Positions 30,232-39,279 of a stretch of DNA of 64,000 nt are shown here, in pieces; the first letter of the stretch is position 1; each line of letters begins with the position of its first letter. The notes beneath the pieces were generated by a model, which was not told where the DNA came from, ran no database searches, and saw only the letters and a list, made by a program, of their open reading frames with translations. Made by a program: the position numbers and the translations under genes. Source of the DNA: Armatimonadota bacterium (GTDB taxonomy: Bacteria; Armatimonadota; UBA5829; DTJY01); assembly GCA_029907255.1 (NCBI GenBank), contig JARYMF010000011.1, positions 1 to 64,000 on the forward strand, written 5' to 3'.

Positions 30232-31368
30232 ATGGACACGCTAGGTGTAGGAATAATCGGATTTGGTTTTATTGGCAAAGCGCATGCATATGGTTATTTA
30301 AACATGCCTTTGTTTTATGACCCCGTGCCTGTACGCACCAAGCTTGTTGGTGTCGCTACTTCGCGGCCCGAAACGGCGCAAAAAGCTAAGGAGATAGGCG
30401 GTTTTGAATTTGGCACATCGGACTGGCGTGAGCTTATTAAGCGAGAGGATATTCATATTATAAACATTTGCACGCCAAACAGCCAGCATACTGAGCAGCT
30501 TCTTGAGGCAATGGCTGCGGGAAAGCATATATATTGTGACAAGCCACTTGTAGTTGGCAAGGATGCCATAGAAAAGATTGAGAAAGCGCTTTGTGAATAC
30601 AAAGGCATTGGGCAAATGACGTTTAATTACCGCTTTCTTCCTGCTACAATTCGGGCGAAACGTCTCATTGAGGAAGGTTTTCTAGGTAACGTTATCGGCT
30701 TCAGAGCTGCATACCTCCACTCAGGCCAGGTTGATCCAAACATACCAATGCGTTGGAAGCAGTTGAAATCCGAAGGTGCTGGGGTGCTCCAAGACCTAGG
30801 GTCCCATGTGGTTGATTTAATGGATTGGTATATTGGTCCATTTGAAAAAGTTCTTGCCGAATTGCGCATTTTATACCCTACTCGTCCCAACCAAAACGGC
30901 CAGATTGTACAAGTTGAGGCGGATGATCAAGTAGTAATGCTTGTTCGACTGCCGAACGGTACTATTGGTACGTTGGAGGCATCTAAAATTGCTACAGGGA
31001 CAGAAGACGAGTTCCGGTTCGAAATACACGGTGATAAAGGTGCGATTCGGTTTAACCTAATGGATTTGAATTGGCTGGAAGCATATGACCTTCGCGATGT
31101 TGATGCTCCACTAGGTGGTTCGCGAGGTTGGAAGAAAATATCTTGCGTTCAAAAGTATGATAAGCCTGCGGTATTCCCATCGGGCAAAGCGAGCATCGGT
31201 TGGTTGAGGGGTCACATGCACTGCTTATACAATTTCCTCTTGGCAGTTGCGGAAGGAAAACCAGCCGAACCGTCGCTTAAAAGAGGGCTTTATGTCCAGA
31301 AATTGCTGGCTGCTGTCGAGGAATCAGCATTAACGCACAGTTGGGTAGACTTTCCTAAGCCTTTTTAA
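30232..31368 (+). CDS. Gfo/Idh/MocA family oxidoreductase
   Basis: 378 residues. NAD(P)-binding motif VGIIGFGFIGKAHAYGY at the N-terminus, the EKP-like signature HIYCDKPLVVGKD (Asp-Lys-Pro) near residue 105, and a C-terminal beta-sheet domain (GVLQDLGSHVVDLMDWYIGP with the catalytic His region). Oxidises or reduces a sugar or inositol hydroxyl; substrate not determinable. ATG 30232 is preferred to TTG 30226 because AAGGAAGG is correctly placed. It flanks an isomerase and a sulfatase gene transcribed towards it. Confidence 0.88.
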   Translation: MDTLGVGIIGFGFIGKAHAYGYLNMPLFYDPVPVRTKLVGVATSRPETAQKAKEIGGFEFGTSDWRELIKREDIHIINICTPNSQHTEQLLEAMAAGKHIYCDKPLVVGKDAIEKIEKALCEYKGIGQMTFNYRFLPATIRAKRLIEEGFLGNVIGFRAAYLHSGQVDPNIPMRWKQLKSEGAGVLQDLGSHVVDLMDWYIGPFEKVLAELRILYPTRPNQNGQIVQVEADDQVVMLVRLPNGTIGTLEASKIATGTEDEFRFEIHGDKGAIRFNLMDLNWLEAYDLRDVDAPLGGSRGWKKISCVQKYDKPAVFPSGKASIGWLRGHMHCLYNFLLAVAEGKPAEPSLKRGLYVQKLLAAVEESALTHSWVDFPKPF

Positions 31369-31425
31369 AGCAAGCCATTTTCATTGAGAAACCAGACTCG
31401 ATTTGGAATGTTTGCATAACAGCAA

Positions 31426-31453
31426 TCCGTGAGAACCTTGTGAACCTCACGGA
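31426..31453. repeat. Hairpin between convergent genes
   Basis: TCCGTGAG (31426-31433) and CTCACGGA (31446-31453) are exact reverse complements with a 12-base loop, between the Gfo/Idh gene and the isomerase-like gene. There is no T-run, so terminator function is uncertain. Confidence 0.45.
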
Positions 31454-31503
31454 CTGCTATACATGGGGCCGGCGTAGTTGCAATACTTGCTGAAAAATGA
31501 ACC

Positions 31504-32910
31504 TTATTCCAGTAGTGCAGTCCGCCAGCCCATTAATTCTCCAAAGCGTATTAGGTTGTCGATGTCCGCGTCATAAACTAGCGCAGAATGATGGGTTCCT
31601 CCAAGGTAGCTGAAATCCGTCAGAAAATCAGCAAGCGGCATTTTCGGACGCATCCAGCCTCTTACTAAATCAGTCATTCTATCTTCGCCTTCAATTTCCA
31701 ACATGGCAACTGGAGCAAGAATCAACGTAAAGTTCTCATCAGCACCCGGCGCTAAGTTAACCAATACTGCTTCCCCTTTTCTGAATCGTCCGACTGCCAT
31801 TACTGGGCTTTCTGCATCCACCCATGGCATCTCTTTTTTAACCAAAGTAGGCTTACTATCCGCAAGTTGAAAGTTCATTTCACCCATATGGCTTATAAAG
31901 ACACAGTTGTTTTCCCAGTCAGGGCAAAACATCTCGGCAAAAGTCGTCGCAGGGTATTGTGATGCGAGAGCTCCAACAAGAGCGGCAGTGAGAATATCGC
32001 CCTCCCCTGCATATCCCATACCTCTTGCCATGGCTTTGCTAGCTTCAAGAAAAGGTGCAGTTGGGAACCCAGTAGACTGGTTAATCTCTCTATAATTAAA
32101 AGTAAACGCGCTGAGTTGCTCTTTTTCCATCCAGCGGCGTACTGCCAAGCATGCCCGAATTGTTGTTCTGTGTGCCTGATGGTCCACCGTTTTGAGTAAG
32201 AAAGTTGAGTAATCAGCTTTTATTTCATCTTCTACTTCGGGGTCATTTTCTGACGGAAGGAGCGTTGCAAGGGCAGTGAAAGTGGTTTCGACGGTTTTGA
32301 TGCCAATGCTGCTTCTGAGCAAGTCAGGTGATACCAAAAGATCTGCCATTCCCTCGAAAGGTTTTCCTATAAGCCCTACATTTGCGGTTCGGATTGCGGT
32401 TGCGAGTAAAGCCGCCCGTGCCCATAATGCCACGCGGTCGAGGACGTCGGACTTTTCCCAATGGCCAGCTTCGATATAAAAGCTTTTTCCACGTCGGATT
32501 AAAAGATTGCATAAATCTTGAACGCCGTGAATTCCGTGGTTGTACATGAGTTCTTCAGGATTTTGGCTGGGACCAAAGGAGTAAGCAGGTGTCGTATCTA
32601 GGATAATAATTGGCAATTTTGTTCTGACTAGCGCATCTGCCGCCTCGAGAGATGGGGAGTAGGCTAGGTGTAAGGTAACGAGAGCATCCACTCCAGCTTG
32701 TAAAAAATTGTCCATTGCATGGTCGAACTCTGTTCTAACGCGACAAACGGCACTTTTAATTACTACAAGACCTCGTTCTTCCAGCGAATTAGCTATTGTT
32801 TGATAAAAAGCGTCAATCTTCGGTCTCACGTGCGGGAGAACCTTGTCATAAAGCTCAAAGTAAAAGGGTAGAAGACCAATTTTAGGTTTAGAAGTGCTCA
32901 CTTTTAGCAT
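31504..32910 (-). CDS. L-fucose/L-arabinose isomerase-family protein
   Basis: 468 residues of the FucI/AraA superfamily: KPKIGLLPFYFELYDKVLPHV at the start, DALVTLHLAYSPSLEAADALV, NVGLIGKPFEGMADLLV in the second domain, and a C-terminal region with GYAGEGDILTAALVGAL and FCPDWENNCVFISHMGEMN, the region that provides metal-binding Glu/Asp/His in these isomerases. It probably interconverts an aldose and a ketose, or is a paralogue with another substrate. Convergent with the Gfo/Idh gene and in line behind the sulfatase gene (74 bases). Confidence 0.8.
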   Translation of the reverse strand: MLKVSTSKPKIGLLPFYFELYDKVLPHVRPKIDAFYQTIANSLEERGLVVIKSAVCRVRTEFDHAMDNFLQAGVDALVTLHLAYSPSLEAADALVRTKLPIIILDTTPAYSFGPSQNPEELMYNHGIHGVQDLCNLLIRRGKSFYIEAGHWEKSDVLDRVALWARAALLATAIRTANVGLIGKPFEGMADLLVSPDLLRSSIGIKTVETTFTALATLLPSENDPEVEDEIKADYSTFLLKTVDHQAHRTTIRACLAVRRWMEKEQLSAFTFNYREINQSTGFPTAPFLEASKAMARGMGYAGEGDILTAALVGALASQYPATTFAEMFCPDWENNCVFISHMGEMNFQLADSKPTLVKKEMPWVDAESPVMAVGRFRKGEAVLVNLAPGADENFTLILAPVAMLEIEGEDRMTDLVRGWMRPKMPLADFLTDFSYLGGTHHSALVYDADIDNLIRFGELMGWRTALLE

Positions 32911-32984
32911 CCCTCACTTTACAAGCAAACTGTTGGAATATATTAACTTTTCAATTGTTTTCTATTATCTCTACATTTGCGAAC

Positions 32985-34541
32985 TTAATGGTGTTGTGGG
33001 CTACAGCGTCTGTGCCAATCTAGCCAAATCTTTTCGAGTTCTCTAACCTTGTCTGGATATTTTTCGGCGAGGTTGTGTGTTTCTGAACGGTCTTCAAGCA
33101 TATCATAAAGTTCCCAAGCTTCGTTTCCAGGCTCAATTGGGATGTTGACATGTACCCGAGGTGGACCTTGTGTGACTAGCTTCCATTGGCCGAATCTCAC
33201 TGCCCGACAACCTTTAAATTCCCAACAGATGGGGGGACGCTCCCATCCCTTTGGGGATGCGGTCTTGGTGAACATTGAGGTAAGGCTAATGCCTTCCATT
33301 GGCAAGACGCGCTGACCGTTCCACTCATTTGGATACTTAGCGCCGGCAATTTCAACAAGTGTTGGCATAAGGTCCATTACATGTCCAAGTTCGTGGCAAA
33401 CTGTGCCGCCTTCAATTAAGCGCGGCCATGAGATTATCAAAGGCGTTGAGATGCCACCTTCATGGTGGAATACCTTGAATCGCCTAAAAGGCGTATTGCT
33501 TGCGTTTGCCCATGGCGCATCTACGGTGGAGTATGAGTTTACAGGACCAGGCGGAATGTCTGGCGTGCGATTGATATGTTCAGCACAGCCGCCGTTATCT
33601 GAGAGGAATATTATCATTGTATCCTCCAGTTTTCCGAGCGCTTTGATTTTGTCAACGATTCGTCCGATGCCGCGGTCCATGCATTCTATCATCCCAGCAT
33701 ATACTGCCATTTTAAGGTCCCAGGCGTCTTTATTGCTAATGTCATCCCATGAAGGCGCAAGCGGGTCACGTGGTGACAATCGGCATTTGTTATCGAGAAT
33801 GCCCATTTCAATCAGGCGTTCATATCGCTGGCTACGAATTACATCCCAACCGAGCATGTATTTGCCGCGATACTTCTCGATATCTTCAGGTTTTGCTTGT
33901 ATTGGAAAGTGGGGGGCGGTATATGCAACATAAAGGAAAAAGGGTTTATCTTCATGCCCATTTCGGTCGAGAAATGCCAAAGCATTCTCAGTGAAAGCAT
34001 CGGTTGCGTAAAAATCAGGATCATCAGGCGTAAATGGATGGATTATCTTTTCATCAATCCCCCAAGGGCGCATGTCGCCTGGAGATTTATGCGCTGGCTC
34101 GGGCTCATGCGGGCGTTTTAAGCCAGGGTTGAAGTAGTTGCTACTTCCACTGAGGAGACCAAAATACCTATCGAAACCACGCGATGTTGGTAGCTCGCAA
34201 GGTGAGTTGCCGTTGTGCCACTTGCCGGACATAAGAGTCCGATACCCAGCGCTTCTCAATATTTCTGCAATAGTCACGTTTCCAGATACTTTAAGTTTTG
34301 CCTTGTCGGCAGAACCTACCTGTTGAGGGTAAAGGCCAGTGAGAATAGATGCGCGAGTTGGCATACATACAGCGTTATTATAAAACTGAGTGAACTTGAT
34401 ACCATTCTCGGCTAGCCGATTTATGTTAGGGGTGGAAATTTCACCGCCATAGCAGCCAACATCGGAAAACCCCATATCATCTGCTAAGATTAAAACAATA
34501 TTAGGCTTTCTGCTTGGTAGGTTTTTCGATTTTTCAACCAT
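32985..34541 (-). CDS. Sulfatase (type I, FGly-dependent)
   Basis: 518 residues. Active-site signature CMPTRASILTG with Cys59 that is converted to formylglycine; metal ligands in NIVLILADDMGFSDVGCYGG and LSDNGGCAEH; C-terminal subdomain typical of arylsulfatase A-like enzymes (YDMLEDRSETHNLAEKYPDKVRELEK). ATG 34541 (GGTGG upstream) removes an unlikely 29-residue extension. No signal peptide is seen, so it may be cytoplasmic or leave by another route. A maturase (FGE or anaerobic SME) must be elsewhere. With the isomerase and sugar transporters nearby, degradation of sulfated sugar is a reasonable guess. Confidence 0.92.
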   Translation of the reverse strand: MVEKSKNLPSRKPNIVLILADDMGFSDVGCYGGEISTPNINRLAENGIKFTQFYNNAVCMPTRASILTGLYPQQVGSADKAKLKVSGNVTIAEILRSAGYRTLMSGKWHNGNSPCELPTSRGFDRYFGLLSGSSNYFNPGLKRPHEPEPAHKSPGDMRPWGIDEKIIHPFTPDDPDFYATDAFTENALAFLDRNGHEDKPFFLYVAYTAPHFPIQAKPEDIEKYRGKYMLGWDVIRSQRYERLIEMGILDNKCRLSPRDPLAPSWDDISNKDAWDLKMAVYAGMIECMDRGIGRIVDKIKALGKLEDTMIIFLSDNGGCAEHINRTPDIPPGPVNSYSTVDAPWANASNTPFRRFKVFHHEGGISTPLIISWPRLIEGGTVCHELGHVMDLMPTLVEIAGAKYPNEWNGQRVLPMEGISLTSMFTKTASPKGWERPPICWEFKGCRAVRFGQWKLVTQGPPRVHVNIPIEPGNEAWELYDMLEDRSETHNLAEKYPDKVRELEKIWLDWHRRCSPQHH

Positions 34542-34655
34542 ATGCACCACCAATTTTCTTTTCGTTAGGTTGTCATTAATACCTTCAAAGCTGAAGGTTA
34601 TTTTGCTTATTATGGTGTAAAAGGTCATTAGAACGTATTACTTTTGGAGGCAGAT

Positions 34656-35594
34656 ATGATATTAAGAAGGATTGTCATATTCTTGGTTATTTGTATTTCA
34701 GTTGTCGGTATCGCTAGTTGCGGCAAAAAGCAGGCTGAAAAGCCGAGAATTGCGTTGATAATGAAATCACTTGCCAATGAATTTTTTAAGACTATGGCAG
34801 AGGGTGCGGAAAAGCATCATAAAGAGCATGCATCCGAATATGAACTAATTGTAAACGGAATCAAGGATGAATTAGATGTAAATAAGCAAGTTGAGCTTGT
34901 CGAGCAAATGATTGCCCAGGGTGTTGACGCGATTGTAATTGCGCCTGCTGATTCAAAAGCCTTGGTTTCGGTATGCAAAAGAGCCGCTGATGCAGGCATT
35001 GTTGTCGTGAATATAGATAACCGATTTGATAGCTCTGCTCTCAAAGAAGCAGGGCTCAAGGCACCCTTTGTTGGTCCGGACAACCGCAAAGGTGCGCGAG
35101 CGGTTGGTGAAGTGGTAGCTAAGTTATTGAAGCCTGGCGATAAGGTTGCGATATTAGAGGGAGCGCCGAACGCATATAATGGCGAACAGCGAAAATTGGG
35201 GTTCCAAGATGCTATGAAAGCCGCTGGAATCCGGGTTGTTACCTCCCAAACGGCGTATTGGGAAACCGATAAAGCGAACGCACTCGCACGCAGTATTATT
35301 ACTGCACATCCGGATATCAAGGCGCTCCTTTGCGGGAATGACAGTATGGCTATTGGAGCGGTAAAAGCCGTCGAAGAGGCGGGAAAGTCTGGAAAGATTT
35401 TAGTGGTTGGCTATGATAATATCAGCGCGGCACAAGAGCTCCTTAAGGAAGGTAAGTTGCTTGCCACGGCTGACCAGCATGCTGATCAACTTGCCGTTTA
35501 TGGCATTGAATATGCTCTAGAAATGCTTCGATGCAAGACTGCACCAAAGGATAAAGAAACTCCGGTAGATTTAATAACTAAAGTAGAAAATTAG
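34656..35594 (+). CDS. Rbs-type sugar-binding lipoprotein
   Basis: 312 residues. Lipoprotein signal peptide with a Cys in VGIASCGKK (about residue 23), then the periplasmic-binding-protein type I (RbsB) fold: PRIALIMKSLANEFFKTMAEGAE, QVELVEQMIAQGVDAIVIAPADSKAL, NIDNRFD, GDKVAILEGAPNAYNGEQRKLGF, ALLCGNDSMAIGAVKAVEEAG. Binds a sugar such as ribose or another monosaccharide outside the inner membrane. ATG 34656 follows GGAGG; divergent from the sulfatase gene. Its permease follows 43 bases later. Confidence 0.92.
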   Translation: MILRRIVIFLVICISVVGIASCGKKQAEKPRIALIMKSLANEFFKTMAEGAEKHHKEHASEYELIVNGIKDELDVNKQVELVEQMIAQGVDAIVIAPADSKALVSVCKRAADAGIVVVNIDNRFDSSALKEAGLKAPFVGPDNRKGARAVGEVVAKLLKPGDKVAILEGAPNAYNGEQRKLGFQDAMKAAGIRVVTSQTAYWETDKANALARSIITAHPDIKALLCGNDSMAIGAVKAVEEAGKSGKILVVGYDNISAAQELLKEGKLLATADQHADQLAVYGIEYALEMLRCKTAPKDKETPVDLITKVEN

Positions 35595-35637
35595 CACTGC
35601 GAAAACTCAAGAACATTAAATCGCTGTCAGAGAAAAT

Positions 35638-36597
35638 ATGAAAAAGGCAACGCCGTCAACCCTTAAGTGGCTGAAAGATATAGTAGGTTTAGGCACCATC
35701 TTAGTCGCCCTTGTAGTCTACTTCAGCATTAGAAGTCCAAACTTTTTGACAGCCACGAACTTTACTGCAATTGCCAATCAAATTCCTGCTGCGCTATTGG
35801 TTGCTGTTGGAATGACGCTTGTATTGATTACTGCGGGGATTGATCTCTCGGTTGGTTCGCTTGTGGGGCTTTCTGGTGCAGTATTGGGACTCAGCATTGA
35901 CCGCATTGGTTTACCTCTTCCGATAGCAATTCTAGCTTGCATTGCCACGGGACTATTTTGCGGGATGATCAATGGTCTAGTAATTGTAAGGTGGGCTTTA
36001 CCACCCTTCATTGTTACCTTGGGAATGCTTGAAGTTGCCCGTGGCGCAACTTTCCTTCTTACCGAGACTCGCACAATCTATTTGGGTTCCAAGATTAGCA
36101 AAATTGCAGGGTTAGGGGTTGCAAATATTTCTGTGCTTTTTATTATTGCAATTGCCGCAGTAGTCTTGGGCCAATTGATTTTGTCGCGGTGTACTTTTGG
36201 GAGGTACTTAATTGCCATTGGAGCAAATGAGCAAACGGCATATTTATCGGGAATTAATACGTCAAGGATAAAAGTCTCAGTGTATGCGCTTTCAGGCTTA
36301 CTTTGCGCAATGGCCGCGGTGGTGAACACCGCTCGCATGGCTTCGGCAAATCCCAACGCTGGCACAGGTTTCGAATTAGAAGCAATAGCGGCAGTAGTAA
36401 TCGGCGGAACTAGCCTAATGGGAGGCCGTGGTTCGGTAATAAACTCTATGTTGGGTGTGTTGTTTATGGCAATACTGAGCAGCGGACTTTCACAGATTGG
36501 CACAGAAGAAGCAACAAAGCGAATGATTACAGGCTTTGTGATAGTATTGGCTGTCATCCTTGATTACTACCGATCTAGAATTACTTCAAAAAGTTAG
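35638..36597 (+). CDS. Rbs-type sugar ABC transporter permease
   Basis: 319 residues, around ten hydrophobic segments. BPD_transp_2/RbsC family: VGMTLVLITAGIDLSVGSLVGLSG, INGLVIVRWALPPFIVTLGML, FGRYLIAIGANEQTAYLSGINT and AVVIGGTSLMGGRGSVINSMLGV. It forms the inner-membrane channel for the binding protein encoded directly upstream. No RbsA-type ATPase gene follows; the next gene belongs to a different transporter class. Confidence 0.92.
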   Translation: MKKATPSTLKWLKDIVGLGTILVALVVYFSIRSPNFLTATNFTAIANQIPAALLVAVGMTLVLITAGIDLSVGSLVGLSGAVLGLSIDRIGLPLPIAILACIATGLFCGMINGLVIVRWALPPFIVTLGMLEVARGATFLLTETRTIYLGSKISKIAGLGVANISVLFIIAIAAVVLGQLILSRCTFGRYLIAIGANEQTAYLSGINTSRIKVSVYALSGLLCAMAAVVNTARMASANPNAGTGFELEAIAAVVIGGTSLMGGRGSVINSMLGVLFMAILSSGLSQIGTEEATKRMITGFVIVLAVILDYYRSRITSKS

Positions 36598-36716
36598 AGG
36601 AAATGGAAAAAGAGTTTATATTTCTTAACCTAACAACTAGCCTCCATTAAAGAACGTAGTATATGTTTTGAGAGAGCTCCACTACCACTCATGTATATGT
36701 TTATTTTTCAATTGAG

Positions 36717-36745
36717 TTGACATCGCATGTAAGCTTTGTTATACT
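36717..36745 (+). promoter_or_regulatory. Promoter of the fused binding-protein/permease gene
   Basis: TTGACA (36717-36722), 17 bases, TATACT (36740-36745). It rules out the TTG at 36736 as start, because transcription would begin near 36752. Confidence 0.8.
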
Positions 36746-36801
36746 TCCTGTATAGTTTGTTCTTCTTAGGACATCTTCGTAATATCACCACGGAGGTCTG
36801 C

Positions 36802-39279
36802 TTGTTCAAGATCCAAAAGCATATACTGCGCTTGCTGTTTGCTTGTATGTTAATCTCCTGCGGCTCAGGGCTTATTTTGGCCGATACGGACACTAACAAG
36901 TCCGCTAAAGGAGATATTGTTGAGCTTCGCTTATGGGGTGGAGATTGGGGTATTCCTCCTAAAGACGCTACCGACCCTTGGCGGCGTGCAAATCGCGCAG
37001 TTTTTGAGCGGTTTCAGGAATTACACCCGAACATAAAAATCATTAGCGCAAGCGGCTTGCAGGTGCAAGGAAGAGCAGCAGAGAGTGGCTTACTCATGGC
37101 AATGGCAGGCGGTACTGCCCCTGACGTCTTCTATGTCAATTTTCGAAAGCTTCACAATTTTATAAACCAGGGGTTTCTCTATCCCCTCAATGAGTACATC
37201 GAAAAAGACCCCGAAATATTAAAGAAAATTCATCCAGAAATCCGAAAAGTCATAACTGTAGATGGCAAGGTATATTCGATTCCGTGGTTTCAATGCGTAC
37301 AAGCCTTATATTATCGTAAAGACCTTTACAAAGCTGCCGGCCTTGATCCAAACAAACCTCCCAAAACTTGGGATGAATTCTATGAGTATTGCAAGAAGCT
37401 AACTATCCCTGAAAAAGGTCAATGGGGTTTTGCGTTCTCGTCAGGGCCAAGTAGTACGGCTTTCCATTGGATTAATTTTCTATGGCAAGCTGGTGGCGAT
37501 ATTGTTGCTCAAGATGAAAAAGGCGAGTGGCATTGCGTCTTTAATTCGCCGGCAGGTGTGAAAGCGCTTAATTTTTACAAAAAGCTAATGATTGGAAAAT
37601 GGAAGCGAAATGGCCGCGAAATGATTGGAGTTGCAACTAGGACAGCCACCTACGCACAGGATATTGAACAAGGGAAAATAGCTCAGTGGTTTGCATATTC
37701 CACCGATCTTGTAACCAACCGTTCGAACATCAATCCGAGCTTGATAGGAATTGCGCCGCTCCCAGCGGGCCCGGCGGGGCATGCGAATGAAATCAACGCC
37801 GGTATGTGGGGAATCAATGCCACAATAAAAGACAAGCGTGTTCGAGATGCTGCTTGGGAATACATCAAGTTCATGGGCAGCGAAGAAGCCGACAGGGTGC
37901 GAACAAAGGCGTACGTAGAGTCGGGGTTGGGAAAAATGGTTAACCCCGTTATGCTCGAGAAGTATGGCTATGTCGAATACCTCCGCGGAATTCCAAAGAG
38001 TTGGATCGAAGCTAACAGGGAAGCTTTTAAATATGGTCGGCCCGAGCCTCATGGCAAAAATTGCGAGATGATTTATATTGAGCTTGATTATCCCCTGCAG
38101 GAAGCCGTCCTTCGTCCTGACAAAGACCCTAAACAAATTCTGGATGAAGCCGCTCGCAATATTGACCGCAAAATGCTTGGCTATGTAGACCCTAGGGTCC
38201 AAGAAAGAAGAAGAAAGACGGCTCGTGTTATATTTGCGACGCTCCTAGCGCTCATTTGCTCAGTTGGTGCAACGCAGGTTAGAAAGTTGGCAAAGGCGCA
38301 TGCTGATGAAACTGCAGACACGAGGGTCGTGCGCGGTAGCAAGATGGTTCATGTGGTCGCTTGGATTTTCATGCTTCCGGCAGTGCTTTCAATACTTGTT
38401 TGGGCATACTACCCGCTTGTTCGTGGAATGATTATGGCATTCCAGGATTACCGAATTATTGGCAACAGCAGATGGGTTGGTTTGGACAATTTTATTGAAG
38501 TGTTCACAACAGAAACTTTCTGGCGGGGTATCTTAAACAGTTTATTATATGCGGGGATGAACCTAAGCCTTGGCTTCTGTGTACCAATTTTCCTAGCATT
38601 AATGCTTCATGAAGTTCCACGTGGCAAGATGCTTTTTAGAACTCTCTACTACCTACCTGCAGTAACAAGTGGTCTTGTAATTATGTTTCTTTGGATGTGG
38701 TTCTATGACCCCACGCCCCAAGGACTTTTCAATACACTTTTAGGATTTTACAATCAAGCTGCAGAAGCTCTTGCGAACACATTAAGAATCAACCCAGAAA
38801 TCCTCAAATTTAATTTGCCTCTTAAATGGCTAGGCGATCCAAAACTGGCTATGCTTTGCGTCATACTTCCAGGCATATGGGCGGGTGCTGGACCTGGAAG
38901 TATTATTTATCTAGCTGCAATGAAGAGCATTCCTGATGAAATGTACGAGGCAGCGGATATTGACGGTGCTGGCGTATGGAGCAAGATATGGCGCATAACG
39001 TTGCCAACCCTAAAGCCTCTTATAATTATCAATTTCGTTGGAGCATTCATAGGTTCGTTTAAGGCAATGGAGAACATCTTTGTAATGACGGGTGGCGGCC
39101 CTCTAAATGCAACTCACACTATTGGCCTCGAAATATGGTACAACGCATTTATGTATTTAAGATTCGGATATGCTACAGCCGCCGCTTGGATGATGGGAAG
39201 TATGCTGATAGCCTTCACAATGTATCAGCTACGCATATTGAGAAACGTCCGCTTTTCCGCAGCAGGGAGGGAAGAATAG
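36802..39279 (+). CDS. Fused sugar-binding protein / MalF-type ABC permease
   Basis: 825 residues. An N-terminal signal peptide (possible lipobox LISC at 17-20) leads to a complete family-1 solute-binding protein (about 40-450: LRLWGGDWG, AESGLLMAMAGGTAPDVFYVN, YSIPWFQCVQALYYRKDLYKAAGLDP, MWGINATIKDKRVRDAAWEYIKFMGSE). A hydrophobic helix near 472-490 (VIFATLLALICSVGATQV) carries the chain in, and a full MalF-like permease follows (about 515-825) with the EAA loop MYEAADIDGAGVWSKIWRITLP. The topology is consistent: binding domain outside, permease N-terminus inside. TTG 36802 is chosen for GGAGG at 36792-36796 and for lying after the promoter. The stop abuts the next permease start. Confidence 0.9.
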   Translation: MFKIQKHILRLLFACMLISCGSGLILADTDTNKSAKGDIVELRLWGGDWGIPPKDATDPWRRANRAVFERFQELHPNIKIISASGLQVQGRAAESGLLMAMAGGTAPDVFYVNFRKLHNFINQGFLYPLNEYIEKDPEILKKIHPEIRKVITVDGKVYSIPWFQCVQALYYRKDLYKAAGLDPNKPPKTWDEFYEYCKKLTIPEKGQWGFAFSSGPSSTAFHWINFLWQAGGDIVAQDEKGEWHCVFNSPAGVKALNFYKKLMIGKWKRNGREMIGVATRTATYAQDIEQGKIAQWFAYSTDLVTNRSNINPSLIGIAPLPAGPAGHANEINAGMWGINATIKDKRVRDAAWEYIKFMGSEEADRVRTKAYVESGLGKMVNPVMLEKYGYVEYLRGIPKSWIEANREAFKYGRPEPHGKNCEMIYIELDYPLQEAVLRPDKDPKQILDEAARNIDRKMLGYVDPRVQERRRKTARVIFATLLALICSVGATQVRKLAKAHADETADTRVVRGSKMVHVVAWIFMLPAVLSILVWAYYPLVRGMIMAFQDYRIIGNSRWVGLDNFIEVFTTETFWRGILNSLLYAGMNLSLGFCVPIFLALMLHEVPRGKMLFRTLYYLPAVTSGLVIMFLWMWFYDPTPQGLFNTLLGFYNQAAEALANTLRINPEILKFNLPLKWLGDPKLAMLCVILPGIWAGAGPGSIIYLAAMKSIPDEMYEAADIDGAGVWSKIWRITLPTLKPLIIINFVGAFIGSFKAMENIFVMTGGGPLNATHTIGLEIWYNAFMYLRFGYATAAAWMMGSMLIAFTMYQLRILRNVRFSAAGREE

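Noticed and set aside
36736-36801. Extended N-terminus of the fused binding-protein/permease from TTG 36736
   Set aside because: This codon lies between the -35 and -10 boxes of a strong promoter; TTG 36802 has GGAGG and gives a normal signal peptide.
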